From assembly GCA_045221575.1 (NCBI GenBank), contig JBGUWU010000025.1:65013-129012 (forward strand): a stretch of DNA of 64,000 nt. The letters are read 5' to 3'. The notes beneath the pieces are model-generated. The model was not told the origin of the DNA, ran no database searches, and saw only the letters and a list, made by a program, of their open reading frames with translations. Within the stretch, counting starts at the first letter, position 1; the number at the start of each line of letters is the position of its first letter. Below, in pieces: positions 43,745-53,180 of the stretch. The position numbers and the translations under genes were made by a program. Source of the DNA: Scybalousia_A sp045221575. GTDB lineage: Bacteria > Bacteroidota > Bacteroidia > Bacteroidales > P3.

Positions 43745-46204
43745 TTATTGTTTTGTTTGACCTTGTCCCATAGAGTTTGCTCCTCCAGTACGTTCCTCCA
43801 TATCGTTGTTTTTGATACGTTGAAGTGTGTTGTTTGATGCTTTTTGACCGAATGAATAAGAAACAGAGCAAGAAACCATCGGACGTTGCCAAGATATATC
43901 ATTTTTCACACGCATATTGTCTGTTGTCATATCTACATGGAAAGTACGTTTAGGCAATTGTCCAACACCAATAGAAGTTTTTAAATTCTTATTAAGAAAT
44001 TCTCTGCTAAGATTTATATCAAATGAGTACATATCTCCAAAGGAATAAGTGCCTTGAGACCCTCCTGTCATATAGAAAGCAGATACAGTTAATTTAGTTT
44101 TAAAGAAGAAATCCATTTTTAAAGATTGCCAAGTCATAAATCCAAACTTTTCTATATTAACTTTTAGCATAGGGTCATCAACATGGGTTTGCAACCATGT
44201 ACCTTGAGCCCATAGAGTATATTCTAAATGTTTTCCTAATGGCAATGCCGTACTTAGACCTAAAGCAGCATGTTGTGAATGTCCAAGATTATAAGGTTTT
44301 TCTTCAAAAATAAGAGTATTAGGACGAAGATAACAAGTTTCATTAATAATATCGTTTGTATAGTCGTATGAAGCAGTAAAGAATAAGAAATAATGGAAGG
44401 CATAACTTAGGTTTAAAGAATGAGTATATTGTGCTTTAAGATCTGGATTTCCGCTTTTGTAACGATATTCATTCTCTTTCTCAACAAATGGATTCATACT
44501 ATTGTATTCTGGTCTTGTTATACGGTATGAATAAACAAGAGTAAGATTGTCTATTTCTCCAACACGATAATTAAGATTAACATTTGGGAATAAATCTATA
44601 TAGTCTTTAGTTTTTTCAGAGTTATTTACTTTTTGTTTTATATTAGTGTGAGTATGCTCTGCTCTAAGACCAATACGATAAGAGAATCTATCTGTTAGTC
44701 TGTGAGAGAACGAAGTGTAAAGAGCATTAACATTTTCTGTGTAATCCAAATGATTTGAAGTATTTATATTATACACACCATCTTCGTAACAAGTAAAATT
44801 ATTATCTACTTTTGTTAATCGTGTTTTTGCTCCAGATTCAAAAGATATTTTTTCTGTTAACGGTTTTACCAAGTCAAATTTTAAAGAGTATGTGTTATAA
44901 TTGTTTTTTGTAGAATCTCTGTCTGAACCTTGGTCTACAAGAGTTAAGAAATCATCGTTGTAATAATATGATTCATCAAAACAATAGTCTTTTGAAGTAT
45001 TATTATCATAATCTAAAGTTATAGAATATTGTCCTCCTATGCTATCTAACTTATGTGAATACCATAGATTAGCTGCTATGTTTCTTCCATTGCCATGTTC
45101 TACTCCAAGATTAGAATAAGCAGAATCTACAACAGTATAAGGAAACGTTGAAATACGAGTGCGAGTAAGAGGATTATTTACTTCAGGACGAGAGTTAGCA
45201 TCAAAAGAGAACATTGCTCCAATAGAAGATTTATCATTTATTTTAAAATCTGAAGAAATACTACCATCGAAACCGCGAAAGTCATATTTATTCGTTACTT
45301 TATCTGTTTTCATACGAGTTGTAGGATTGGTAAAAATATAGGCAGTGTTTTCCATATCTGTTTGACCAGCCCAACGATTAAAAGAAAGAGAAGTATTAAA
45401 CGTCCAGCGGTCATTAACATAATTTAAGTTTAATCCATCGTTGTGTTTCCAGTTTTTATCATACGCAGTCCAAACATTTGCTTCACCAGACCAACCAAGT
45501 GTTTCATGCTTAGCCATTTTTATATTGATAATACCTGCCGTTCCTTCTGCTTCATACTTTGCCGAAGGATTACTTATTGTTTCTATTTTCTCAATAGAAG
45601 ATGGAGGCATAGCTTTAAGCATACTTTTTATTGCAGAATAAGGTATGCGAATATCTCTTCCATCAAACTGGAAAAGAATACCACTTTTACCATTAAGTTG
45701 TATGTTTTCGTCTTGGTCAATAACAACTCCCGGTACTTTTCTAAGGAGTTCAAACGCATTAGCGGTTGCAGAGGAAACACCTTCATCTACATTCATTGCA
45801 ACACCATCATTAGTCATTTCAAAACGTTTTTGTTGTGCGAAGATTTCTATTGTAGATAATGTTTGTCTATCTACTTCCAAAGATACAGTATTAACATATA
45901 GAGTATCTTTTACTCTTTTAGAATTCTCTGCTAAAGCAATTGAAATAGGTTTATAGCCAATAAAAGAAAAAGTAATAAACTTCGCTTGTTTATTATAAGC
46001 AATAGTGTATTCACCTTTTTCATTTGATACTCCGCCACCCAATAAGGTTCCATTAGTATCTGAATAGAGCATTACATTGCAAAAAGCAATAGGATCTGAG
46101 GTTGATTTGTCAATAATAGTACCTCTTACATGGTTTTGAGCATAAGTAATCGCTACACTCAATAGCAGTATAGAAATAACTGCAAATCTTTTTAGTGTCT
46201 TCAT
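43745..46204 (-). CDS. TonB-dependent receptor (outer-membrane, carboxypeptidase-regulatory-like N-domain)
   Basis: An 819-residue outer-membrane receptor: signal peptide (ending ITYAQ), a carboxypeptidase-D-regulatory-like domain (GTIIDKSTSDPIAFCNVMLYS, GEYTIAYNKQAKFITFSFIGYKPI), a plug-like domain (ANAFELLRKVPGVVIDQDENIQLNGKSGILFQFDGRDI; IEKIETISNPSAKYEAEGTAGIINIKM) and a beta-barrel of the OMP_b-brl_3 type rich in Tyr-x-Tyr strands. These receptors import large or scarce ligands with TonB energy; ligand unknown. No SusD-like gene is nearby. Its first 50 coding bases and the leader upstream are nearly identical to those of the nuclease gene at 47732. Promoter at 46261-46291. Confidence 0.88.
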   Translation of the reverse strand: MKTLKRFAVISILLLSVAITYAQNHVRGTIIDKSTSDPIAFCNVMLYSDTNGTLLGGGVSNEKGEYTIAYNKQAKFITFSFIGYKPISIALAENSKRVKDTLYVNTVSLEVDRQTLSTIEIFAQQKRFEMTNDGVAMNVDEGVSSATANAFELLRKVPGVVIDQDENIQLNGKSGILFQFDGRDIRIPYSAIKSMLKAMPPSSIEKIETISNPSAKYEAEGTAGIINIKMAKHETLGWSGEANVWTAYDKNWKHNDGLNLNYVNDRWTFNTSLSFNRWAGQTDMENTAYIFTNPTTRMKTDKVTNKYDFRGFDGSISSDFKINDKSSIGAMFSFDANSRPEVNNPLTRTRISTFPYTVVDSAYSNLGVEHGNGRNIAANLWYSHKLDSIGGQYSITLDYDNNTSKDYCFDESYYYNDDFLTLVDQGSDRDSTKNNYNTYSLKFDLVKPLTEKISFESGAKTRLTKVDNNFTCYEDGVYNINTSNHLDYTENVNALYTSFSHRLTDRFSYRIGLRAEHTHTNIKQKVNNSEKTKDYIDLFPNVNLNYRVGEIDNLTLVYSYRITRPEYNSMNPFVEKENEYRYKSGNPDLKAQYTHSLNLSYAFHYFLFFTASYDYTNDIINETCYLRPNTLIFEEKPYNLGHSQHAALGLSTALPLGKHLEYTLWAQGTWLQTHVDDPMLKVNIEKFGFMTWQSLKMDFFFKTKLTVSAFYMTGGSQGTYSFGDMYSFDINLSREFLNKNLKTSIGVGQLPKRTFHVDMTTDNMRVKNDISWQRPMVSCSVSYSFGQKASNNTLQRIKNNDMEERTGGANSMGQGQTKQ

Positions 46205-46224
46205 TTTTGTATATTTTTAATTGT
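46155..46224 (-). repeat. Leader/signal-peptide repeat, copy 1 (inverted)
   Basis: Reading on the minus strand, the 20 bases before the ATG and the first 50 coding bases match 47711-47781 on the plus strand with only about four differences, including an uninterrupted 40-base identity inside the coding part. The two copies flank tyrS in opposite orientation. Confidence 0.85.
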
Positions 46225-46260
46225 TATACTGTTTTAGTGTAATAGTTTAGTATTACACCG

Positions 46261-46291
46261 CAAAATTATAACAAATTTATTACCTACCAAA
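46261..46291 (-). promoter_or_regulatory. TonB receptor promoter (TTTG-N19-TAATTTTG)
   Basis: Minus-strand TTTG (46288-46291), exactly 19 bases, TAATTTTG (46261-46268). About 57 bases before the receptor start. Confidence 0.8.
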
Positions 46292-46333
46292 CTTTTTTAT
46301 AAAAAAATGTAAAAATTTTTATTTTTTTGAAAC

Positions 46334-46364
46334 TTTGTTATTGAAATAAAATATAGTATTTTTG
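46334..46364 (+). promoter_or_regulatory. tyrS promoter (TTTG-N19-TATTTTTG)
   Basis: TTTG at 46334-46337, exactly 19 bases, TATTTTTG at 46357-46364, about 40 bases before the ATG. Divergent from the receptor promoter, 42 bp apart. Confidence 0.8.
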
Positions 46365-46402
46365 CAACTTGTATATAAAGAATGATATAAATATATAAGC
46401 TG

Positions 46403-47683
46403 ATGAAAGATTTTGTAGCAGAATTGAAATGGAGAAATATGATTCACTCCATAATGCCTGGAACACAAGAAGAATTAGAAAAAGGAATGGCAACAGCATA
46501 TGTAGGTATTGACCCAACAGCTGACAGTTTACATATAGGACATTTAGTAAGTATAATGATTCTTACTCATTTTCAATCATGCGGACATAGACCTTTAGTT
46601 GTTTTAGGCGGTGCAACAGGTATGATTGGAGACCCTTCTTTTAAAAGTCAAGAAAGAGTACTTCTTACTCCTGAAACAATACGTCATAATCAAGAATGTA
46701 TTAAAAAACAATTAGAGAAATTCTTAGATTTTTCTGAAGATAAACCTAATCATGCTCAAATTCTTAACAATTATGATTGGATGAAGGGTTGGAGTTTCAT
46801 AGATTTTATTCGTGAAATAGGAAAACACATCACCGTTAATTACATGATGGCTAAGGATAGCGTGAAAAAAAGAATAGAAACAGGAATATCTTTTACCGAG
46901 TTCTCATATCAATTGATGCAAGGCTATGATTATCTTTACCTATATGAGAATTACGATTGCAAGCTTCAAATGGGCGGTTCAGATCAATGGGGAAATATAA
47001 CCACAGGTACTGAGCTTATCCGTAGAACTCTTGATAAGGAAGCATACGCTATCACTTGTCCACTGATAACAAAAGCAGATGGAAAAAAATTCGGAAAAAC
47101 TGAGAAAGGAAATGTTTGGTTAGATAGAGAAAAAACATCTCCTTATGCCTTTTATCAGTTTTGGTTGAATCTATCTGACGAAGATGCTGCACGTTTTATC
47201 AGAATATTTACCTTAAAATCAGAAGAAGAAATACTTGAATTAGAAAAACAACATGCTGAAGACCCTTCTCAAAGAATACTTCAAAAAGCTTTAGCAAAAG
47301 ATATTACTATTAAAGTACATAGTGAAGAAGACTATAATGCAGCTATTGAAGCTTCACAGATATTATTTGGAAAAGGTACAACAGAAACACTTAAAAAACT
47401 TGATGAACAAACGTTTTTGAGTGTATTTGATGGTGTTCCTCAATTCAAAGTTAGCAAATCAGATATAGACAACGGCGTTGGAATAATAGATTTATTAGCA
47501 GAAAAGACGCAAGTGCTTGCTTCTAAAGGTGAAGTGCGTAGAGCATTAAAGGAAAACTCGCTATCTATTAATAAAGAAAAAGTTAAAGAAGATTACATTG
47601 CAAATTCTGATTGCTTATTAAACAATAAATATATCTTAGTTCAAAAGGGCAAGAAGAATTACTTCATTATTGTGGTGGAATAG
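46403..47683 (+). CDS. tyrS: Tyrosyl-tRNA synthetase
   Basis: Class I synthetase charging tRNA-Tyr. The 426-residue protein has HIGH at residues 44-47 (SLHIGHLVSIM), GGATGMIGDPS, the tyrosine-binding YQLMQGYDYLYL and QMGGSDQWGNI, and KFGKT (229-233) in place of KMSKS, the usual form of the TyrS group. A C-terminal S4-like RNA-binding domain follows (VRRALKENSLSINKEKV). Complete. It is the only gene between two inverted copies of a leader/signal-peptide repeat. Followed after 48 bp by the nuclease gene. Confidence 0.97.
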   Translation: MKDFVAELKWRNMIHSIMPGTQEELEKGMATAYVGIDPTADSLHIGHLVSIMILTHFQSCGHRPLVVLGGATGMIGDPSFKSQERVLLTPETIRHNQECIKKQLEKFLDFSEDKPNHAQILNNYDWMKGWSFIDFIREIGKHITVNYMMAKDSVKKRIETGISFTEFSYQLMQGYDYLYLYENYDCKLQMGGSDQWGNITTGTELIRRTLDKEAYAITCPLITKADGKKFGKTEKGNVWLDREKTSPYAFYQFWLNLSDEDAARFIRIFTLKSEEEILELEKQHAEDPSQRILQKALAKDITIKVHSEEDYNAAIEASQILFGKGTTETLKKLDEQTFLSVFDGVPQFKVSKSDIDNGVGIIDLLAEKTQVLASKGEVRRALKENSLSINKEKVKEDYIANSDCLLNNKYILVQKGKKNYFIIVVE

Positions 47684-47710
47684 TATCAAATTATTTCCAC
47701 TACAATAGTT

Positions 47711-47781
47711 AACTATTAAAAATATACAGAAATGAAGACTATAAAAAGATTTGCAGTTATTTCTATACTGCTATTGAGTGT
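47711..47781 (+). repeat. Leader/signal-peptide repeat, copy 2
   Basis: Plus-strand copy of the 70-base segment described at 46155-46224. Covers the leader and the first 50 bases of the nuclease gene; similarity ends abruptly after the codon pair for Ser-Val. Confidence 0.85.
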
Positions 47782-48544
47782 GTTTGTAATAGCTTGCGAA
47801 TTTTTAGCCCCTTCTTCTGTTTCATCTAAACAAGATAGTACTGAAAATAAATGTGATAGTACATCTATAGAAATACCTTCTAAACTATTAGACAGAGCAG
47901 AACAAATATTATATCGTTCTGCTTATACTGTCTCTTATAATAAAGATATGCGAATACCTAACTGGGTTGCATGGAAGGAAACTTCAGCATACGCTAATGG
48001 AAAAATACCTCGTAAATCTTCATTAAGTTTTAGAGAAGATGAACAAGTGCCTACTCCACGTGCTACTTTAAATGATTATAAAAAAAGTGGTTGGGATAGA
48101 GGTCATATGTATCCTGCTGGAGATGCTAAATGGAGCAATCAAGCTATGTATGAAAGCTTTCTACTTACAAATATATGTCCTCAAAATAAAACCCTTAACA
48201 CAGGTGATTGGGAACAAATAGAGAGTCTTTCTCGTCAATGGGCTAAAAAATATGGAGAAATATATATAGTTTGCGGTCCTATTGTATATGATGAAAAATA
48301 TAAAACAATAGGTGCAAATAAAGTTGTTATACCCGATGCTTTCTTTAAAGTTATACTATGTCTAAATCCACAACCTAAAGCAATAGCATTTATATGTGAA
48401 AACGCTCCAAATAATTATCCCATTAAACAATATGTAACTACTGTAGATGAAGTAGAAAAAATAACTCGTATGGATTTCTTTCCTCTATTAGAAGATAATA
48501 TTGAAGAACAAGTTGAATCCATAAGTAATTTAAAAAAATGGTAA
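47732..48544 (+). CDS. Secreted DNA/RNA non-specific endonuclease
   Basis: A 270-residue nuclease of the NUC1 / Serratia-type family: catalytic DRGHMYPAGD (Asp122-His125), NICPQNKTLNTGDWEQIE with the metal-binding Asn, and IYIVCGPIVYD. The N-terminus (MKTIKRFAVISILLLSV) is nearly identical to that of the TonB receptor, but here it is followed by FVIAC, which fits a lipobox, so the protein is probably a lipoprotein nuclease of the envelope rather than a soluble one. It likely degrades extracellular or periplasmic nucleic acids for nutrition. Follows tyrS and precedes cutC by 6 bp. Confidence 0.9.
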   Translation: MKTIKRFAVISILLLSVFVIACEFLAPSSVSSKQDSTENKCDSTSIEIPSKLLDRAEQILYRSAYTVSYNKDMRIPNWVAWKETSAYANGKIPRKSSLSFREDEQVPTPRATLNDYKKSGWDRGHMYPAGDAKWSNQAMYESFLLTNICPQNKTLNTGDWEQIESLSRQWAKKYGEIYIVCGPIVYDEKYKTIGANKVVIPDAFFKVILCLNPQPKAIAFICENAPNNYPIKQYVTTVDEVEKITRMDFFPLLEDNIEEQVESISNLKKW

Positions 48545-48550
48545 TCTGCA

Positions 48551-49294
48551 ATGAAAAAACAATATGTAGAAATATGTGTAGGTTCTATTGACTCATGTCT
48601 AATAGCACAAAAAGCTGGTGCAGATAGAGTAGAACTGTGTGATAACTTATTAGAAGGAGGTACTACTCCATCTTATTCAACGATAGTATATGCTAAAGAA
48701 CATCTATCATTAGATACTATGGTAATGATTCGTCCTCGTGGAGGTGATTTTCTTTACAATGATATTGAATTTCAATTAATGAAAGAAGATATATTAGTAT
48801 GTAAAAAAATAGGTGTTAAAGGTGTTGTTTTTGGATTATTAAATACAGATGGAAGTATTGATAAACAAAGAACTAAAGAACTTATTAAACTATCTCAACC
48901 TTTAGATGTATGTTTTCATAGAGCTGTTGATATGACATCTGATTATATTAAAGCTGTAGAAGATATTATTGATTGTGGAGCCAAAAGAATACTTACTTCA
49001 GGTGCAAGAAATAAAGCCATAGAGGGAATGGACAACATAAAAAAAATACAAAATATATATGGAGATAGAATAGAAATAATGGTAGGTAGTGGTGTTAATT
49101 CTAACAATATTTCAATGTTAAAAAAAGAAACAAATGTATCTAATTTTCACTTATCTGCTAAGTATTCTATTGATAGTGATATGACATTTAGACACCCTAT
49201 TGTTTCAATGGGAGGAACTAATATAGATGAATATTCTAAAACTATTGCTAACTATGATGAAATAAAAAAAGTAGTACAACTTGTTAAAAATTAG
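48551..49294 (+). CDS. cutC: CutC family protein
   Basis: CutC is a TIM-barrel protein first linked to copper homeostasis, though its biochemical role is unsettled. The 247-residue sequence shows the family start (EICVGSIDSCLIAQKAGADRVELCDNLLEGGTTPSYSTI), MIRPRGGDFLYND, GVVFGLLNTDGSID, CFHRAVDMTSD and ILTSGARNKAIEGMD. Complete and only 6 bp after the nuclease gene, so co-transcribed. A hairpin between convergent genes lies downstream at 49660. Confidence 0.93.
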   Translation: MKKQYVEICVGSIDSCLIAQKAGADRVELCDNLLEGGTTPSYSTIVYAKEHLSLDTMVMIRPRGGDFLYNDIEFQLMKEDILVCKKIGVKGVVFGLLNTDGSIDKQRTKELIKLSQPLDVCFHRAVDMTSDYIKAVEDIIDCGAKRILTSGARNKAIEGMDNIKKIQNIYGDRIEIMVGSGVNSNNISMLKKETNVSNFHLSAKYSIDSDMTFRHPIVSMGGTNIDEYSKTIANYDEIKKVVQLVKN

Positions 49295-49469
49295 TAAAAA
49301 AGATTTAAAAAATAACTTTTTATTTACTTAATTATTTCATTTCTTTTATTATTAAAATAGTGTTTCACGTGTAAATATTTCGTAACTATTTTTAGTTTAG
49401 TAATATAATATTAATTATAGATTTTTTTATTTATTAGTGTTAATAGTTTTTGATTATTGTAAAAAAAGA

Positions 49470-49607
49470 TCAAGACTTAATTTACTAAGAGTTGATTTTG
49501 ATTTACCAAAAGTTGATTTTGATTTATCAAAAGTTGGTTTTAATTTACTAAAAGTTGATTCTTTTTTACCAAAATCCTATTATTAAATAAAAATTTAAAA
49601 TTCCATA
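49470..49607. repeat. 21-bp array with conserved tail (array E)
   Basis: The most regular array: GTTG cores at 49491, 49512, 49533 and 49554, exactly 21 bp apart, plus a degenerate unit before. The last unit runs into a tail (49556-49607) nearly identical to the tail of the array at 27413-27465. It lies in the 430-bp gap between convergent cutC and pepD; the part 49295-49469 is AT-rich with nothing recognised. Confidence 0.8.
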
Positions 49608-49659
49608 AAATTTTCCTTTACTTATACCAAGTTTATGTTAATATATAGATAAAATAAAA

Positions 49660-49685
49660 AAGGTACTGCTATGAAGTAGTACCTT
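49660..49685. terminator. Bidirectional hairpin
   Basis: AAGGTACTGCT / AGTAGTACCTT with one mismatch and a 4-base loop, A-rich before and T-rich after; serves pepD on the minus strand and possibly cutC. Confidence 0.65.
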
Positions 49686-49724
49686 ATAATGAAGAAAATA
49701 AATATTTTATTTTTTTAATATACT

Positions 49725-51185
49725 TTATTTTTTAGGTATATTCTTTAAAATATCTAATGTATGCTGCCAAAACATTTGAAGAGTTTTTATATCCATTTTT
49801 TCATCTGGTGAATGTACTCCTCTTAATGTTGGACCATAACTAATCATATCCATTCCTGGATATTTCTTACCTATTAAACCACACTCTAATCCTGCATGTA
49901 TTGCTCTAACAATAGGTTTTTTATTAAACAATCGCTCGTATGATTTAACTACTACATCAAGTATTTCACTATCTGTATTAGGAGTCCAACCAGGATAACC
50001 ATCTGTATGTTCCACTCTACAACCTGCTAATAACATACATGCTTCTACTCTACTCTTTGCAGCATTCAATGCACTATCTACTGAAGAACGTTGAGAAGTA
50101 ACAATATGTACTTCATTATTTTTTATTTTTACACTTGCCAAATTTGTAGATGTTTCAACAAAGTTAGGAATCTCTCTACTCATAGCTAAGACTCCATGTG
50201 GTATAGCATACAAACAATTTAATAATAAGGTTTGTTGCTCACGTGTCATCATCTTTTCTGGACGTGAAGTTTTATCTAATGTAATGTTTAAGTTAGGTTC
50301 AGCAGTTCTAAATTCAAACTTCATATTTTCTATCATCGTATTGACGATTTCAATCATAGTTTTCTCATCATTAGGATTAACCATAAAAACTACTTTAGCC
50401 TCACGTGCAATAGCATTCCTAAGATTACCTCCATCTATATCACAAATCTTAATCTTGCATTTATTATTTAATTCCCAGAAAATACGTGTAAATAATTTAT
50501 TAGCACATGCTAAACCTTTATTAATATCATCACCACTATGACCACCTTTTAATCCTTTAATATGAAGTAGATATGGTACTGCTTTTTGACATGCTGGTTC
50601 AAGAGTAATAGGCATATATCCTAATGTATCAACACCTCCAGCACAACCAATAAACATTTCACCTTCATCTTCACTATCCAAGTTGATTAATATCTTACTT
50701 TTCAATGCTGTATCACTAAGATTGAATGCCCCTGTAAGACCTGTTTCTTCATCAACAGTAAATAAACATTCTATATCACCGTGTTCAATAGTATTACTAT
50801 CAAGTATTGCTAATGCAGCAGCTACTCCAATACCATCATCAGCACCAAGAGTTGTACCTTTAGCTTTTAACCAACCATCTTCAACGTATGTTTCTATAGC
50901 ATCTGTTTCAAAGTTAAACACTTTATCAGAATTTTTTTCACAAACCATGTCTATGTGTGCTTGAAGACAGACCATTTTTCTATCTTCCATACCTTTTGTA
51001 GCTGGTTTTCTAATAATTACATTACCTATTGCATCTACTATTGTTTCAAAATTACGACTCTCACCCCATTGTTTAAGATATTGAGTCATTTTTTCTTCTT
51101 TCTTACTAGGACGAGGTACTGATAGAATAGGTTTAAACTGTTGAAATACCTCCTTTGGTTCTAAATTATCTAAATGTTCGTTCAT
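49725..51185 (-). CDS. pepD: Aminoacyl-histidine dipeptidase (peptidase D)
   Basis: PepD is a dinuclear zinc metallopeptidase of the M20 family that splits X-His and other dipeptides. The 486-residue protein shows CLQAHIDMVCEK and TLGADDGIGVAAALAIL (metal ligands), TVDEETGLTGAFNL (general base Glu), GLKGGHSGDDINKGLACANKLF and the C-terminal RAIHAGLECGLIGKKYPGMDMISYGPTLRGVHSPDE. All key residues are present and the length is normal. Single-gene unit on the minus strand. Confidence 0.95.
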   Translation of the reverse strand: MNEHLDNLEPKEVFQQFKPILSVPRPSKKEEKMTQYLKQWGESRNFETIVDAIGNVIIRKPATKGMEDRKMVCLQAHIDMVCEKNSDKVFNFETDAIETYVEDGWLKAKGTTLGADDGIGVAAALAILDSNTIEHGDIECLFTVDEETGLTGAFNLSDTALKSKILINLDSEDEGEMFIGCAGGVDTLGYMPITLEPACQKAVPYLLHIKGLKGGHSGDDINKGLACANKLFTRIFWELNNKCKIKICDIDGGNLRNAIAREAKVVFMVNPNDEKTMIEIVNTMIENMKFEFRTAEPNLNITLDKTSRPEKMMTREQQTLLLNCLYAIPHGVLAMSREIPNFVETSTNLASVKIKNNEVHIVTSQRSSVDSALNAAKSRVEACMLLAGCRVEHTDGYPGWTPNTDSEILDVVVKSYERLFNKKPIVRAIHAGLECGLIGKKYPGMDMISYGPTLRGVHSPDEKMDIKTLQMFWQHTLDILKNIPKK

Positions 51186-51337
51186 ATTATTTATAATTTT
51201 TTTTGTTCGTGTGATATATCATAAACGAATAAAACAATATAATTATTTTATTATGATAAGAAATTAGTATTTAGTATTTGAAAATTAAAATATCTTAAAT
51301 AAATTATATCTATTATAATTGTTTATGATGTATAATT

Positions 51338-51967
51338 TTAATCATTATTTAATTTAAAATTGGAATTAACTAATCTTCTGTTATTTATCCAAGATTTTTT
51401 CCATTCTTCTTCAGAAATTATATTATTATTTTCATCAAGACTTTGCTGTAAATCGTTTTTTTTCACTATCTTAGCTCCACCTGATAGTATAATATTAGTT
51501 ATCTCATTGAAAATTAGCGAATCATCTATTTCTATTTTTATTAAATTTATTCCTATCTCATTGTTAAACAAATCCATAACCATACTTATACTATCATAAC
51601 CATATACATGTTTTTCAAAAAACATATATTTGTTATAATTTTCATATATCTCCCCTACCCTTCTCGCTTTTTCTTCACCTATCTCTTTAGTTAGAGAATA
51701 TGTCCAATAGATATGACGAAAAGCATCAAACTTTCCACCTTCAGTATTACCACCTAAAAAATTTTGTTTATTCAATGAGTCCATAACACTAAGGACGTTT
51801 TTAGAAATATTGAATGCTTTTTTTACTGAAGAGTAATTTTTCATCACCCATACTTTATCTTTAAAATTTAAAGATTTTATAATTTCTTTTTTATTCTGTG
51901 AAAATGATGTGAAATTAAAGGTTAAAAAAATGCACATCAAACAGACAAAGTATCGTAATGACTTCAT
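51338..51967 (-). CDS. Secreted protein, DUF6973-like
   Basis: A 209-residue exported protein: signal peptide (MKSLRYFVCLMCIFLTFNFTSFSQ), then a helical mature region with the motif GGKFDAFRHIYWTYSLTKEIGEEKARRVGEIYE, which resembles the DAFRHxxW motif of the DUF6973 group of Bacteroidetes. The conserved Asp, Arg and His suggest a metal or catalytic site, but no activity is known to me. The C-terminal 50 residues are rich in Asn, Lys and Glu. It sits alone between pepD and nadA, all on the minus strand with gaps of 95-150 bp. Confidence 0.6.
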   Translation of the reverse strand: MKSLRYFVCLMCIFLTFNFTSFSQNKKEIIKSLNFKDKVWVMKNYSSVKKAFNISKNVLSVMDSLNKQNFLGGNTEGGKFDAFRHIYWTYSLTKEIGEEKARRVGEIYENYNKYMFFEKHVYGYDSISMVMDLFNNEIGINLIKIEIDDSLIFNEITNIILSGGAKIVKKNDLQQSLDENNNIISEEEWKKSWINNRRLVNSNFKLNND

Positions 51968-52062
51968 TTTTTCAATTCTCTATGTTAAATAATAAAAATA
52001 CTAATTAATATAAATTATTAATATAGTATTACTTATGTATAATAAAAAGTTGTTTTTTGATA

Positions 52063-53013
52063 TTATTTAATTATACCAAGTTTTTTACTTATAGATAGCA
52101 TCTTTTCAATTGGTTTTCTTGCATTTACAATAGTTTCATCACTTAATTTTATTTCAAAAGTTTCATTTTCTAAAGAATGGAGAACTTTTTCCATAGTGTT
52201 AAGTTTCATATGACGACAGTCGTTACAAGCACATGATTCACTATTTGTAACTACAATAAAATTTTTATCTGGATTATCTTGTTGAAGTTTATGTAATATT
52301 CCTGATTCTGTAGCAACAAGAAATTTTTTATGAGAACTTTCTTTGACATATTTAATCATTCCTTGTGTTGAACCAACGTAATCTGCTAATTTTGAAACAG
52401 CATCATTACATTCAGGATGTGCAATAAGTATAGCATCAGGATTATCTTTTTTCATCTTAAGAGTATATTCTGCAGTTAATTGTTCGTGAACTTCACAACT
52501 ACCATTGTAAAGCACCATATTTCTACCTGTCATTCTATTAATATAACCTCCTAAGTTTTTGTCAGGAGCAAATATTATCTTCTGGCTTTTAGGTAGGGAA
52601 TTAACAATTTGAAGAGCATTGCCAGATGTACAAATAATATCAGAAAGGGTTTTTATTTCTGCACTACAATTAACGTATGATATAACTATATGATTAGGAT
52701 ATTTAGATTTAAATTCTTTAAACTCATCATATTTACATGAATCTGCTAATGAACAACCTGCATTCATATCAGGTATAATAACCTTTTTATCTGGATTAAG
52801 TATCTTTGCAGTTTCTCCCATGAAATGAACACCACAGAAGAGTATTATTTTTTTAGTTGTTTCCTTAGCTTTTTGTGCAAGATTCAAACTATCTCCAACA
52901 AAATCTGATATATCTTGTATTTCAGGTATCTGATAGTAATGTCCTAAGATAAGAACATCTTTTTGTTCTTTGAGTTTTAAGATTTTTTCTCTTATAGAAA
53001 TATCTTCTTTCAT
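52063..53013 (-). CDS. nadA: Quinolinate synthase A
   Basis: NadA is the oxygen-sensitive [4Fe-4S] enzyme that condenses iminoaspartate with dihydroxyacetone phosphate in NAD synthesis. The 316-residue protein contains LILGHYYQIPEIQDISDFVGDSLNLA, the three cluster cysteines in FCGVHFMGETAKIL, ICTSGNA and NSESCACNDCRHMKLNT, and VLYNGSCEVHEQ. Complete. The partner genes nadB and nadC are not nearby, unlike in many genomes. A minus-strand -7 box is seen at 53173-53180 with a long leader of about 155 bases. Confidence 0.95.
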   Translation of the reverse strand: MKEDISIREKILKLKEQKDVLILGHYYQIPEIQDISDFVGDSLNLAQKAKETTKKIILFCGVHFMGETAKILNPDKKVIIPDMNAGCSLADSCKYDEFKEFKSKYPNHIVISYVNCSAEIKTLSDIICTSGNALQIVNSLPKSQKIIFAPDKNLGGYINRMTGRNMVLYNGSCEVHEQLTAEYTLKMKKDNPDAILIAHPECNDAVSKLADYVGSTQGMIKYVKESSHKKFLVATESGILHKLQQDNPDKNFIVVTNSESCACNDCRHMKLNTMEKVLHSLENETFEIKLSDETIVNARKPIEKMLSISKKLGIIK

Positions 53014-53172
53014 AGTGTTTATTTTATAAATTTAATATTTATTTTTTTCTTTTCTACTTGAATAACAAAATGTTTCTATATAATATATAATATTTATTTT
53101 TTTTAATAAATTAATACTATTATTATACGTGTTGAAAATGTTTATTTCTTTTATTTTTCAACATTCAAACTG

Positions 53173-53180
53173 CAAAATTA
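53173..53180 (-). promoter_or_regulatory. Bacteroidetes -7 box (TAATTTTG)
   Basis: Minus-strand TAnnTTTG match upstream of nadA; no -33 at the expected place. Confidence 0.35.

Noticed and set aside
45443..45859. 138-residue plus-strand frame within the TonB receptor gene
   Set aside because: Antisense shadow of a clearly coding region; composition and lack of any motif argue against a gene.
49470..49607. CRISPR-like array
   Set aside because: Units are contiguous 21-bp repeats with no unique spacers and no cas genes in the window.
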